This document shows, piece after piece, positions 8,349-16,604 of a DNA stretch of 64,000 bases. A program made the translations under genes and the position numbers. This DNA is from an uncultured Hyphomonas sp. (lineage in GTDB: Bacteria; Pseudomonadota; Alphaproteobacteria; Caulobacterales; Hyphomonadaceae): NCBI RefSeq assembly GCF_963678195.1, contig NZ_OY782759.1:1736001-1800000 (forward strand), given 5' to 3'. Under the pieces are notes generated by a model that was not told where the DNA came from, did no database searches, and saw only the letters and a list, made by a program, of their open reading frames with translations. Position 1 is the first letter of the stretch. Every line of letters begins with the position of its first letter.

Positions 8349-10745
8349 TTGACCAAGAGTTTCAGCTTCGAGCTACCTTCCCAGATGACCGGCCATGACG
8401 GCCCGTCGGGCGAGGAAACATCTTTTGACCTGAAATCTCTGATCGGCATGGTCTATCGCCGGTTCTGGCTGATCGTGACCGGTTTCCTGGTCGTCTTTCT
8501 GGCAGTGGCCTATATCACCTTCACTGCGACGCCGGTTTTCAAGGCTTCGACGACGATCCAGCTGGGGTCCAACCAGGAGAACGTTATCGACCTTGGCAGC
8601 GTGCTTGGCGGTATCGTTGCCAACACGGCGGCGATCGACACTGAAGTGATGGTCATCAGCTCCAAATCCCTTCTGACGAAGGTGGCGGAGCGCCAGAAGC
8701 TGGTCGAAGACCCGGAGTTCAACTGGACCCTCGTGGAACAGAAGCCCGGTCTGATCGACGGTCTGGTCACGCCGATCAAGAAAAGCCTCGGCATGCGGAC
8801 CGAGCGGGTCGATCCTTATGCCGGTCTCAGCGAAGAAGAACGCGAAGCCGCGATCCTTGAGGCTGTGGTCGAAGCCCTGTCAAACCGCGTGACGGTTTCC
8901 CGGGTCGGGACAACCTACCTCCTGAAGGTGACAGTGATGTCGACCTCTCCGGAGACGGCTGCCCGCCTTGCCAACGCGGTTGCGGATCAGTACCGGGTCC
9001 AGCAGCTGGATACCAAACTTGATGCAACCCGCCGGGCTACAGAGTGGCTGGGTGAACGGGTCTCGGGGCTTCGCGATGAAGTGGCCGAGAAGGAAAAGCG
9101 CGTTGCCGTCTATCGCGCCGAGAACAATCTCGATACTGCGATGGGCACCACGCTGTCCGAACAGAAGATCGCCGATCTGACAAAACAGAAGACCCAGCTC
9201 GATTTCGAACTGAGCCAGGCACGGTCCCGTTATGAAAACATGCGCCGCCAGATCGATGCTGGCGAAGGGGTCGACGGGATCAGCGAAGTGCTTGATTCCG
9301 GGCTTGTTTCACGCCTCAAGGAGCAGCTTTCCGTTCTTCGCGGCCGGGTTGCTGAACTGGAAACGAAGCTGGGCCCTCAACACCCTGAACTGATCGGTGC
9401 ACGGAACGAAGTTCGTGATGTTGAGCGGCAGATGGCCGCCGAGGTCAATCGGATTGCCGACAACCTTGCGAGTGAAGTTGCGGCGAAACAAAGCCAGGTC
9501 AACGCAATCCAGAGCCGTATCAACCAGGCGAATGCCCAGCTGCGCGGCAACTCGATCGCCAGCGTGCGCCTGCGCGAGCTTGAGCGCGATGCCGAGACGA
9601 GCCGGGTTCTCTATGAAGAGTTCATTGCCCGTTCGAAGGAAACCAGCGTCCAGGACGACCTCGTCCAGGCGGATGCTGTCATCCTGTCTGCGGCGTCCGT
9701 GCCGAGCCAGCCAGCCGCACCGAAAAAGAAACTGAATCTGCTGATTGGTGCCGTGCTCGGCGCTGCAATCGGCGCCGCCATGGCGATCCTGGCCGAAATG
9801 TTCGATGCCAAGATCAGCTCGACCGAAGACATTGAGCGCAAGCTCGGTGTGACGTCGATCGGCTCTGTGCCGCTGATACGTGCCTCCAGCCTGTTCGGCC
9901 TCGGCCAGACCAATCCGGCCGACTACCTGGTTGAGAATCCTTTATCAGCGTATGCGGAAAGCGTCCGATACTTGCGCGCGGCCATTGCCTTCTCTGACCT
10001 CGACAGCGAGACGAAGACTGTGGCGATCACCTCGTCGCTGCCGGACGAAGGCAAAACCAGCCTCACACTCAGCCTCGGCCGCATGTCGGCCATGTCCGGC
10101 TCGCGGACGATCGTTATCGATGGTGATTTCCGCCGCCGCCAGCTGACTGAAGCGGCAGGCATGTCGCCAGAGATTGGCTTCATCGAGCACCTGTTCGGAG
10201 CCGGCCAGCTGTCGGATGCGATCCAGAAAGACAGCAAGACGATGCTGGACATCCTGCCATTGTCCCAGTCTGGTCATACGCCGCATGACGTGTTCGGAAC
10301 GCGCGCTTTCGATGACCTGCTCTCGCGCCTGCGCTCCATGTACGACCTGATCCTGATCGACACCGGTCCGCTTCTGCTGATGGCCGAAGCCCGCGTGGTA
10401 GCCGGCAAGGTCGACAAGACGATCCTGATGGTGCGTTGGCGCCATTCCACCCGCGCCGCCGTCAAGCAGTCGCTCAGCCTGCTGCGCTCGTTCAATGCGG
10501 ATGTGCTCGGCGCGACCCTGAACATGGTCGACCTTAATCGCCGTCGTCATCACCGCGATCCGGGCGCCAGCTACAAGGCCTACCGCAAGTACTACCAGAT
10601 GGAGAGCAAGAAGTCCGTGTTCGGCTTCGATCTCAATGGTGGGGGCAAGCGGAAGAAAGGTGGCAAGGGCCCCGTGGCCATGCAGACGCCGCCTGAAAAG
10701 GCCAAGGGCACGATGGAAGAAGAAGTCCCTGTGGGATTTGAGTAG
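8349..10745 (+). CDS. polysaccharide co-polymerase with BY-kinase domain (Wzc/ExoP-like)
   Basis: This protein of about 798 residues is an inner-membrane chain-length regulator fused to a bacterial tyrosine kinase. It has a first transmembrane segment near residues 37-57, a long periplasmic coiled-coil part (about 200-430) and a second transmembrane segment near 462-485. The cytoplasmic ATPase has Walker A SSLPDEGKTS (about 561), Walker A' TIVIDGDFRR (about 587) and Walker B LILIDTGP (about 667). The C-terminal tyrosine cluster YKAYRKYY (about 741) is the expected autophosphorylation site. It works with a Wzy polymerase and OPX exporter. The first codon is TTG at 8349; ATG at 8385 is an alternative start. 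Confidence 0.93.
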   Translation: MTKSFSFELPSQMTGHDGPSGEETSFDLKSLIGMVYRRFWLIVTGFLVVFLAVAYITFTATPVFKASTTIQLGSNQENVIDLGSVLGGIVANTAAIDTEVMVISSKSLLTKVAERQKLVEDPEFNWTLVEQKPGLIDGLVTPIKKSLGMRTERVDPYAGLSEEEREAAILEAVVEALSNRVTVSRVGTTYLLKVTVMSTSPETAARLANAVADQYRVQQLDTKLDATRRATEWLGERVSGLRDEVAEKEKRVAVYRAENNLDTAMGTTLSEQKIADLTKQKTQLDFELSQARSRYENMRRQIDAGEGVDGISEVLDSGLVSRLKEQLSVLRGRVAELETKLGPQHPELIGARNEVRDVERQMAAEVNRIADNLASEVAAKQSQVNAIQSRINQANAQLRGNSIASVRLRELERDAETSRVLYEEFIARSKETSVQDDLVQADAVILSAASVPSQPAAPKKKLNLLIGAVLGAAIGAAMAILAEMFDAKISSTEDIERKLGVTSIGSVPLIRASSLFGLGQTNPADYLVENPLSAYAESVRYLRAAIAFSDLDSETKTVAITSSLPDEGKTSLTLSLGRMSAMSGSRTIVIDGDFRRRQLTEAAGMSPEIGFIEHLFGAGQLSDAIQKDSKTMLDILPLSQSGHTPHDVFGTRAFDDLLSRLRSMYDLILIDTGPLLLMAEARVVAGKVDKTILMVRWRHSTRAAVKQSLSLLRSFNADVLGATLNMVDLNRRRHHRDPGASYKAYRKYYQMESKKSVFGFDLNGGGKRKKGGKGPVAMQTPPEKAKGTMEEEVPVGFE

Positions 10746-10768
10746 CCGGCACGAAGCGAGACGGTTCC

Positions 10769-11971
10769 ATGTCAGGAGATGCGCGGATCGCGAAACCATC
10801 CATGGAGCGCGAGGCCGTGACGGGCTCGCGGCCAAGGCGCGTCGCCTATTTTGGGCATGATGCCGGCGATGCCGCAATCCGCCGCCGTGTCCGGGCTTTT
10901 ACAGATGATGGCGTTTCCGTCACCGGCTTCATGATGCGCCGGGGCGATGCCTCTCCAACCGAATGGAAAAATGTCGACCTTGGCCGCACGGCGGACGGGG
11001 CCTTTCTTCATCGCATCCGGCAGGTCTTCGCTGGGGCCGGCAAGGCAGCAGCAAGGCGGGACGAACTGGCTGAAGCAGATGTGATCGTCGCGCGTAATCT
11101 GGATATGCTCGCCTGCGCTTTCCTGGCCAAGCGCAAGGCAAAACTGGATACGCCTGTGATCTATGAGTCGCTGGACATTCACCGGCTCCTTTGCCGGCAG
11201 GATCCGATTGGCAAATCCCTGCGCTGGCTCGAAGGCCGTCTTCTGCGCCGGACGAGGGGGCTGATTGTCAGTTCGCCGGCATTCCTGAAAAATCATTTTG
11301 AGCGATACTATCCCGGCCAGTTCCGGCCGTTCCTCGTGGAGAACCGTCTCGCTGCCGGCGCCGAGTATGGCCCGCGGCCTGTTCCGGAAATGCCGGCGAA
11401 GGATCGTCCGTTGCGTCTTGGCTGGGTCGGTGTGCTCCGATGTGAACGGTCGCTCGGCCTGCTCTGCGCGCTGGCCGACCGGTTTCCGGAGACTCTGGAA
11501 ATCCACCTTCATGGCGTGCCGGCCCGCACGGAAATCCCCGTCTTCGAGCCGGAGATCGCGAAACACCCGAACATGATCTATCATGGTCGCTACAAGTCAC
11601 CTGAAGATCTGTCTGAGCTCTATAATGGTCTCGATATGGTCTGGGCGGGGGACTTCATGGAAGCCGGGTTCAATTCCGTCTGGTTGTTGCCGAACCGGAT
11701 TTACGAGGGCGGTTATTACTGTGTGCCCGCCATTGCACCCGCCGGAACGCAGACGGCCGAATGGGTCAACCAGCGGCAGGGTGGTTTCATTATCGAAGAA
11801 CCGCTTGGTGAGTCATTGCCCGGGCTTGTCGCGGGCCTCATCAACAATCCCCAGCCCATACTGGCATGTGCCCGCGCGCTCGCGGCCTGTCCTGAAGATG
11901 ACTTCGTACAGCCTGTTGGCATGCTTGCGGATCTGGTAGATTCGGCGCTTGCGGAAGGCGGTGCGCCATGA
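10769..11971 (+). CDS. glycosyltransferase (GT4/ExoL-like)
   Basis: This 400-residue GT-B type protein has an N-terminal VAYFGHDAGDAAIRRRV segment, an internal VIVARNLDMLACAF strand, and a C-terminal half with LRLGWVGVLR and a sugar-nucleotide region around GGYYCVPAIAPAG. It is likely to add a sugar to the repeat unit on undecaprenyl phosphate. Similarity in length and layout to succinoglycan ExoL is my impression, not a search result. Its stop overlaps the start of the polymerase gene by four bases (ATGA), so the two are translationally coupled. ATG at 10802 is another possible start. Confidence 0.8.
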   Translation: MSGDARIAKPSMEREAVTGSRPRRVAYFGHDAGDAAIRRRVRAFTDDGVSVTGFMMRRGDASPTEWKNVDLGRTADGAFLHRIRQVFAGAGKAAARRDELAEADVIVARNLDMLACAFLAKRKAKLDTPVIYESLDIHRLLCRQDPIGKSLRWLEGRLLRRTRGLIVSSPAFLKNHFERYYPGQFRPFLVENRLAAGAEYGPRPVPEMPAKDRPLRLGWVGVLRCERSLGLLCALADRFPETLEIHLHGVPARTEIPVFEPEIAKHPNMIYHGRYKSPEDLSELYNGLDMVWAGDFMEAGFNSVWLLPNRIYEGGYYCVPAIAPAGTQTAEWVNQRQGGFIIEEPLGESLPGLVAGLINNPQPILACARALAACPEDDFVQPVGMLADLVDSALAEGGAP

Positions 11972-13272
11972 ACGTCATGTCCCGGAAAATGAAGGTGACC
12001 GAAGACACGACGCTGGTCTGGGCAAAGGTCTTCTCGGAAGACAAGAGTGCGCCGATCTGGTTCCAGTTCATCGTCACCGCCTGGTTCTTCGCGACCTATA
12101 TCGACTTTCCAGCTGTGACTGCGGTCCGCTACGCGCTCGTGCTGGCGCTGTTTGGTGTGATCGCGCTGAAGAGTTCGACGGTTCTGCCGAACGTTGTGCG
12201 CGCCTGGCCGCTATTCGTTCTGCCGGTCTTCGCGACGTCTTCCATTCTATGGTCGCCCTATCCTTCAGAAGCGCTGAAGCAGGGGGTGTATTTTATTCTC
12301 ACGCCGCTGTTCATCATCACGATTATCTCGGTGCTTGATGCCCGGCGGGCCATGCGATGTCTCATGTTCGCGGGCTGGATCACGTCTTTCATGGTGCTCG
12401 CAAAGTTCTCCTCGATCGACTCGGGCGGGCCTTATCCATCCAAGAATTATGTCGCCCTGCAGATGAACTTCATGATGCTGCTGTCTCTGGCGGCCGCCCT
12501 GAACAAGAGCGAACCAACATGGATTCGCCTGGCGGCGCTGCCCTTTATTCCTATGGGAATTCTGTTCGTAGTCGCGGCCAATTCGGCGACCAACCTGGTT
12601 CTGGGCGGTGCCGGTATTATGGGTCTCATCGCCCTTCGTGTCCTTTGGGTTGATATCGGCGGCATCAAGAACGCCCGGAGCCTGCTATTCCTGAGCGGTG
12701 TCGTTTTCATCTTCTCGATTTTGACGGTTGCGCTTGCCATGCCGGGCGAAGATTTCGTCGGCGTCGTGTTGCAGGCCCTGGGCAAGGACGGAACGTTGAG
12801 CGGACGAACGGAAATCTGGGCAGCCGGACGAGTTATACAGGACCAAAACCCGCTCTTCGGGACGGGGCTCTCGGGTTTCTGGCAGCCGGACAACGGCGCT
12901 GCGCAATCTATCAATTATTATGACTTTAAGCCCTACGGCACCGTGCTGACCTTCCACAATTCCTACATGGAGGTGCGGGTCCACCTCGGTTATATTGGCT
13001 GGGCGCTCTATGTCGGCACATGGTTCTGGCAGGGGCAGCGGGCGATCCGGAACTGGATGGTGTCCCGCGATCTGGAGGCTTCCGCGCTCCTGATGCTTCT
13101 CGTGCTTGTCTTTATCACCACTTTTACTGAATCCACGCCCTGGGGGGCCTTCAATACGCCGGTGAATATCATGCTATTGGCGTCCACAGCGGCCTTCAGC
13201 TCTAACCGCCGAAAGTTCGAGGGTTACGTCCCCGTCAAGGTAAGTGAATCCAGCGTCAGGCCAGCCCGCTGA
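11968..13272 (+). CDS. O-antigen ligase/polymerase family protein (Wzy/ExoQ-like)
   Basis: This 434-residue integral membrane protein has roughly ten hydrophobic helices. The large periplasmic loop carries the family marks LSGRTEIWAAG (near residue 275) and the HNSYMEV motif (near 330), both typical of Wzy_C/WaaL enzymes. It should polymerise lipid-linked repeat units at the periplasmic face of the inner membrane. The four-base overlap with the preceding glycosyltransferase and the nearby co-polymerase place it in a Wzx/Wzy-type pathway. It could in principle be a ligase; the neighbouring Wzc-like gene favours polymerase. Confidence 0.88.
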   Translation: MNVMSRKMKVTEDTTLVWAKVFSEDKSAPIWFQFIVTAWFFATYIDFPAVTAVRYALVLALFGVIALKSSTVLPNVVRAWPLFVLPVFATSSILWSPYPSEALKQGVYFILTPLFIITIISVLDARRAMRCLMFAGWITSFMVLAKFSSIDSGGPYPSKNYVALQMNFMMLLSLAAALNKSEPTWIRLAALPFIPMGILFVVAANSATNLVLGGAGIMGLIALRVLWVDIGGIKNARSLLFLSGVVFIFSILTVALAMPGEDFVGVVLQALGKDGTLSGRTEIWAAGRVIQDQNPLFGTGLSGFWQPDNGAAQSINYYDFKPYGTVLTFHNSYMEVRVHLGYIGWALYVGTWFWQGQRAIRNWMVSRDLEASALLMLLVLVFITTFTESTPWGAFNTPVNIMLLASTAAFSSNRRKFEGYVPVKVSESSVRPAR

Positions 13273-13622
13273 CGCAGCGCGCCTGAAGCTCTTACTGCCG
13301 TAGTGGGTAGGGAGCTGCGCTACCGGATATGATCTCACATTGATATTGGCTTCCCGAGCCTCTGCTGGCTCGGTGTAAGGACGCAAGCCGATGGCCGATC
13401 TTGATCGGACATTGGAAATTCCAATTAAAACAGTGTAGTGCCTGTCTCTTCGGGGCCGCCGGTTATGCCGTTGTTGTCCAGGTGACAATTCAGTCAGCCG
13501 TACATGCTGCCAACTCTAAACACATTGCTGCCACGTACTGGAACCAAATTCGGATGTGAAACGTATAGACTTCAACGGGCATTTAACACGCCCTTAAGAG
13601 TTAGAGGCGTTGATGGGGTGTG
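13273..13622. other. 350-base intergenic stretch with two inverted repeats
   Basis: No gene is evident. A hairpin CGAGCC/GGCTCG (13355-13372) without T-tract may mark the end of the polymerase transcript. A perfect 7-1-7 palindrome lies at 13411-13425 and is listed separately. The rest is presumed promoter and leader for the small membrane protein gene. Confidence 0.45.
13411..13425. promoter_or_regulatory. perfect palindrome ATTGGAA-A-TTCCAAT, possible operator
   Basis: Seven-base arms around one central A form an exact dyad in the region between the polymerase gene and the small membrane protein gene, about 200 bases before the latter. Size and symmetry suit a dimeric repressor or activator, but I recognise no known consensus. 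Confidence 0.35.
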
Positions 13623-13835
13623 ATGAGTAACGCCACTTCATCCGTGTCAGGGAGCAGACCTGTGGTCGACATTGCAAATGCTTCAATTGCTCACCGTACC
13701 TGGGACACAGGCGCCAATGCTGAGCAGGAAACCTATGACAAGTGGCCGGTCTGGGCCCGTCTGGTGATCATCGTGGGCCTCAGCGCATTGCTGTGGGCCG
13801 GCATCATCAGCGCCCTTGTTGCATTGTTCGGCTAG
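13623..13835 (+). CDS. small single-pass membrane protein, unknown function
   Basis: This 70-residue protein is not recognised. Its first 45 residues are polar and include ETYDKWPVWAR. The C-terminus is one strong transmembrane helix (LVIIVGLSALLWAGIISALV). The ATG at 13623 is preceded by GATGGGGTGTG, which can act as ribosome site; an in-frame GTG lies one codon earlier. It has a strong terminator of its own just downstream, so it is probably transcribed alone. Lying inside the exopolysaccharide locus, it may be an accessory of the inner-membrane synthesis complex, but nothing in the sequence proves this. Confidence 0.65.
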   Translation: MSNATSSVSGSRPVVDIANASIAHRTWDTGANAEQETYDKWPVWARLVIIVGLSALLWAGIISALVALFG

Positions 13836-13857
13836 AACGCTCCTGAATTCAGACAAC

Positions 13858-13893
13858 AAAAAAGCCCCGGTATGAGCCGGGGCTTTTGTTTCG
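13858..13893. terminator. bidirectional rho-independent terminator
   Basis: The stem AAAGCCCCGG (13861-13870) pairs with CCGGGGCTTT (13877-13886) around a six-base loop, with A-runs before and T-runs after. It can stop transcription from both the small membrane protein gene and the convergent priming transferase gene. Confidence 0.9.
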
Positions 13894-13916
13894 CTGAATA
13901 CTTCAGGCGCTGAGGA

Positions 13917-14612
13917 TCAGCGGGCGCCTTTCGAAAGCAGGACAGCGGGGACCGTGCGGAGCATGATCATGATGTCGCCGGTGAACGTACGGCTGCTTGC
14001 GTATTTCACGTCCAGCTGAACGCGCTCTTCATAGGTCGTGTCGCTGCGGCCTTCGACCTGCCACAGGCCGGTCAGACCCGGACGGACAGCGCAATAGTCG
14101 CGATAATATTCGCCATACTTGGCAATTTCGTTCTCGACGATCGGGCGCGGCCCGACGAGGGACATCTCACCGCGAATGATGTTGATCAGCTGCGGCAGCT
14201 CATCGATCGAGGTCTTGCGGATGAAGTGGCCCAGCGGCGTGATGCGCGGATCGTTCACGAGCTTCTGGGTCTCTTCCCATTCAGCGCGGGCTTCAGGGTC
14301 GGTTGCCAGGATCTCCTGCAGGCGCTCGTCAGCGTTGGCGACCATGGAGCGGAGCTTGTAGCAGCTGAAGGTGCGTCCGTTGCGACCGTAACGTTTCTGG
14401 GCATAAACCGCCTTGTCGCCGTCCTGAAGACGGATAAGCGTGCCCACAACAAGCAGCAGCGGGAAGACAAACACCAGCGCGACGCTCGCAATAACGATGT
14501 CCGTAATACGCTTGGCGCTCGTACCGGTCTCATACTCCGTGCGATCATGTCGCGTGGAGGAGTATGCGGCGGTTTCCGCATGTCGTGATTGGTTACTTAA
14601 TCTTAGACCCAT
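13917..14612 (-). CDS. undecaprenyl-phosphate sugar-1-phosphate transferase (ExoY-like)
   Basis: This 231-residue protein is a short-form bacterial sugar transferase that starts repeat-unit synthesis by moving a sugar-1-phosphate onto undecaprenyl phosphate. It has one membrane helix (DIVIASVALVFVFPLLLVV), then the family motifs AQKRYGRNGR, CYKLRSM, the DELPQLINI stretch, GPRPIVENE and RPGLTGLWQVEGRSD. Length matches ExoY (about 226) and not the longer WbaP/WcaJ type. I start it at 14612 because GGGGACAGTT precedes that ATG; an upstream in-frame ATG at 14732 would add 40 unusual residues read through AT-rich intergenic DNA. It is convergent with the small membrane protein gene. Confidence 0.92.
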   Translation of the reverse strand: MGLRLSNQSRHAETAAYSSTRHDRTEYETGTSAKRITDIVIASVALVFVFPLLLVVGTLIRLQDGDKAVYAQKRYGRNGRTFSCYKLRSMVANADERLQEILATDPEARAEWEETQKLVNDPRITPLGHFIRKTSIDELPQLINIIRGEMSLVGPRPIVENEIAKYGEYYRDYCAVRPGLTGLWQVEGRSDTTYEERVQLDVKYASSRTFTGDIMIMLRTVPAVLLSKGAR

Positions 14613-14918
14613 AACTGTCCCCGGAACTCTACCAAGAGGTGCGCGAAATCTTCCCGGAATTTCCCGCACCCAGCCAACAAACGTTAACTTGGAGAACAGG
14701 AAAACCTTTATTTCATTTGGGGAGGTTTGCAATCTGTATACCGGGATTGGGCCAAATATTTGGGCCTTTTTCCCGAAATTCGCCTGACAGGAGAAGTAAT
14801 TTTCAAGTAATCGGGGTCATGTGCGCATTTATTAACCAAAATACCTCGTTTTGAGGTGTATCGGGCTGACAACGTGTGCCAAGACAGGTCAGCTCCGTAC
14901 CATTACGACACGAAAAAG
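14613..14918. other. AT-rich promoter region upstream of the priming transferase gene
   Basis: This stretch is clearly AT-richer than the neighbouring genes and holds no credible reading frame. It lies downstream of the OPX terminator and upstream of the ExoY-like gene on the minus strand, so it should contain that gene's promoter and leader. I could not assign defined -35 and -10 boxes. Confidence 0.5.
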
Positions 14919-14950
14919 AAAACGGCAGGAACCTGGGTTCCTGCCGTTTT
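14910..14950 (-). terminator. strong rho-independent terminator of the OPX gene
   Basis: The stem AAAACGGCAGGAAC (14919-14932) pairs fully with GTTCCTGCCGTTTT (14937-14950). Read on the minus strand it is followed by a TTTTCTTTTT tract. It lies 25 bases past the OPX stop codon. Confidence 0.92.
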
Positions 14951-14975
14951 GATTCGTGAGTCTGATGGATGAAAA

Positions 14976-15563
14976 TCAGAATCTGCGTTCACCAATCCGG
15001 ATCGTGTCGCCCGGGCTGACGACCGTGGAAGTTGTGAGCTCGATCGCCTGCTCTTCATTCGAATTCACGCTCTTGATGTAAACCACATTTTTCCGGGCGC
15101 GGTAGGTCCAACCGCCCGCCGCAGCAACAGCATTCACGACAGTCAGGCCGGAATTGTAGGGGTATTCACCGGGGCGGTTCACTTCGCCGAGGATGTAGTA
15201 GGGGCGGTAGTTGATCACCTCGGCGCTCACGCGCGGGTTCAGGACATAATCGCCTTCGAGTTTCTCGACGATGCGGCTCTCCAGCTCAGGCGTGGTGAGG
15301 CCAAGGGCTTCGACCTGGCCGATGAGCGGCATGGAGATGGAGCCGGTGCCATCCACTTCAAATTGTCCGGACAGGTCCGGCTGCCCGAAGATCGTAATGC
15401 GCAGCTGGTCGCCATTGCCCAGAGTGTAGGCGCTAACTGCTTGCTGCTGCACCACTTGCTCTCCAGAGGGGCTGGGGCCAGCAGGGATCGCTGTCTCACA
15501 GGCGGCAACCAGTAAAAGCAGGCTGCCCAGAGTGGCCATGAGAAGGGGGCGCAGGAAATTCAT
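14976..15563 (-). CDS. polysaccharide export lipoprotein, short OPX (Wza-family) type
   Basis: This 195-residue lipoprotein has a signal sequence with lipobox LLVAAC and then a Poly_export domain (YTLGNGDQLRITIFGQPDL onward, about residues 43-120) followed by one SLBB-like domain (YYILGEVNRPGEYPY onward). It guides polymer across the periplasm. It lacks a C-terminal amphipathic helix: it ends with DTIRIGERRF, so it cannot form the Wza-type helical barrel in the outer membrane. The start at 15563 gives a normal signal peptide. An upstream ATG at 15605 would put 14 charged residues before it. The phosphatase gene lies upstream on the same strand. Confidence 0.9.
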   Translation of the reverse strand: MNFLRPLLMATLGSLLLLVAACETAIPAGPSPSGEQVVQQQAVSAYTLGNGDQLRITIFGQPDLSGQFEVDGTGSISMPLIGQVEALGLTTPELESRIVEKLEGDYVLNPRVSAEVINYRPYYILGEVNRPGEYPYNSGLTVVNAVAAAGGWTYRARKNVVYIKSVNSNEEQAIELTTSTVVSPGDTIRIGERRF

Positions 15564-15621
15564 CGTCTCTATTCTCCCAGGTTTGGCGGTCCTGCCGCGT
15601 AGCAAGACCTATTCCAGAATT

Positions 15622-16539
15622 TCAGGTCGAGAGGAAGGAAACTTCATCCCGGAACAGGCGCACGGCTGAAAGTTTTCCGCTGATGAAGGCCCCCGTATCC
15701 AGTCCGATCCGGCGATTGTCCCGGAAGACTGCATCGGTAGGCGTGTGCCCATGAACCACCACCTGAGGAAACTGTTCGGGCGCATCCAGAAATTCTTCCC
15801 GGATCCACAACATGTCACGCACGGTCTGTTTCTCGAGCTCTTCGCCCGGGCGCAGGCCGGCATGCACGAAAAGATAGTCCCCGGAGACGTGGTAGTGCTG
15901 AAGCCCCTGGTAAAACTTCAGGTGATCTTCAGGCAGCCGGTTCCGGAACTCGGTCCAGACCTTGTCCCAGGCGCGCTGATAGGCCTGCATCGCTTCGTGA
16001 GACTGCATGGCCGCCCGGGCATTGGGAGGTGGTTGAAGGCCATAGGAGTATAGCGTTTCAGCGCCGCCATAGCGAACCCATTGCTTCCCGAAATTCACAT
16101 CATTGAGGAAACGCAGCAGCGCTTCCTCATGATTGCCCATCAGGAAGACCCGCTCGAATGCCTGAACCTTTTCGCTTTGCAGAAAGTCGATTACGTCTTT
16201 CGACTGCAGGCCGCGGTCAATATAATCTCCAAGAAATACAAGGACTCGCTTCGTGCCTTCCGGAAGGGACTTTGAGTCCTCTTCGATCTGCTCGACCAGT
16301 TTTTTCAACAGGTCACACCGGCCGTGAACGTCACCGATTGCGTAAATACACTGACCGTCCGGCGCGCGGGTCTGGCGGGTTACCTCAACAGGTGCCGGTT
16401 CGCTTTCAGGCTCGGCCACTTCAGGTGAGGGTTTGCCGATACCCCGGCGGATTCGCGCACGCAGAGAGGTCGCGGACCGTGTCAGGTTGCCGATCCGTTG
16501 CAGGAAGCTTTGCCGGGATTGTTCGGACATTTTGCTCAT
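15622..16539 (-). CDS. PPP-type metallophosphoesterase (serine/threonine phosphatase-like)
   Basis: This 305-residue protein shows all the metal-site motifs of the calcineurin-like PPP group: GDVHGRCD (about residue 69), GDYIDRG (about 102), GNHEE (about 134) and HGHTP (about 265), with FVHAG between. It should hydrolyse phosphoserine/threonine or a dinucleotide polyphosphate, using two metal ions. The first 60 residues are basic and then acidic/proline-rich, an extension beyond the core domain; no membrane helix is seen. It lies between the OPX gene and the ExoA-like gene on the same strand, hence possibly co-transcribed. A role in dephosphorylating the BY-kinase or another locus protein is inference. 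Confidence 0.88.
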   Translation of the reverse strand: MSKMSEQSRQSFLQRIGNLTRSATSLRARIRRGIGKPSPEVAEPESEPAPVEVTRQTRAPDGQCIYAIGDVHGRCDLLKKLVEQIEEDSKSLPEGTKRVLVFLGDYIDRGLQSKDVIDFLQSEKVQAFERVFLMGNHEEALLRFLNDVNFGKQWVRYGGAETLYSYGLQPPPNARAAMQSHEAMQAYQRAWDKVWTEFRNRLPEDHLKFYQGLQHYHVSGDYLFVHAGLRPGEELEKQTVRDMLWIREEFLDAPEQFPQVVVHGHTPTDAVFRDNRRIGLDTGAFISGKLSAVRLFRDEVSFLST

Positions 16540-16604
16540 CTGGGCGTCAGTATTAACAATTACTTATAGCGCTTTCTGGTCTTAAACCAATCGGGGCGGG
16601 AAAT

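Noticed and set aside
14613-14732. Forty-residue N-terminal extension of the ExoY-like protein
   Set aside because: It reads through AT-rich intergenic DNA, and a better ribosome site precedes the ATG at 14612, which gives the usual ExoY length.
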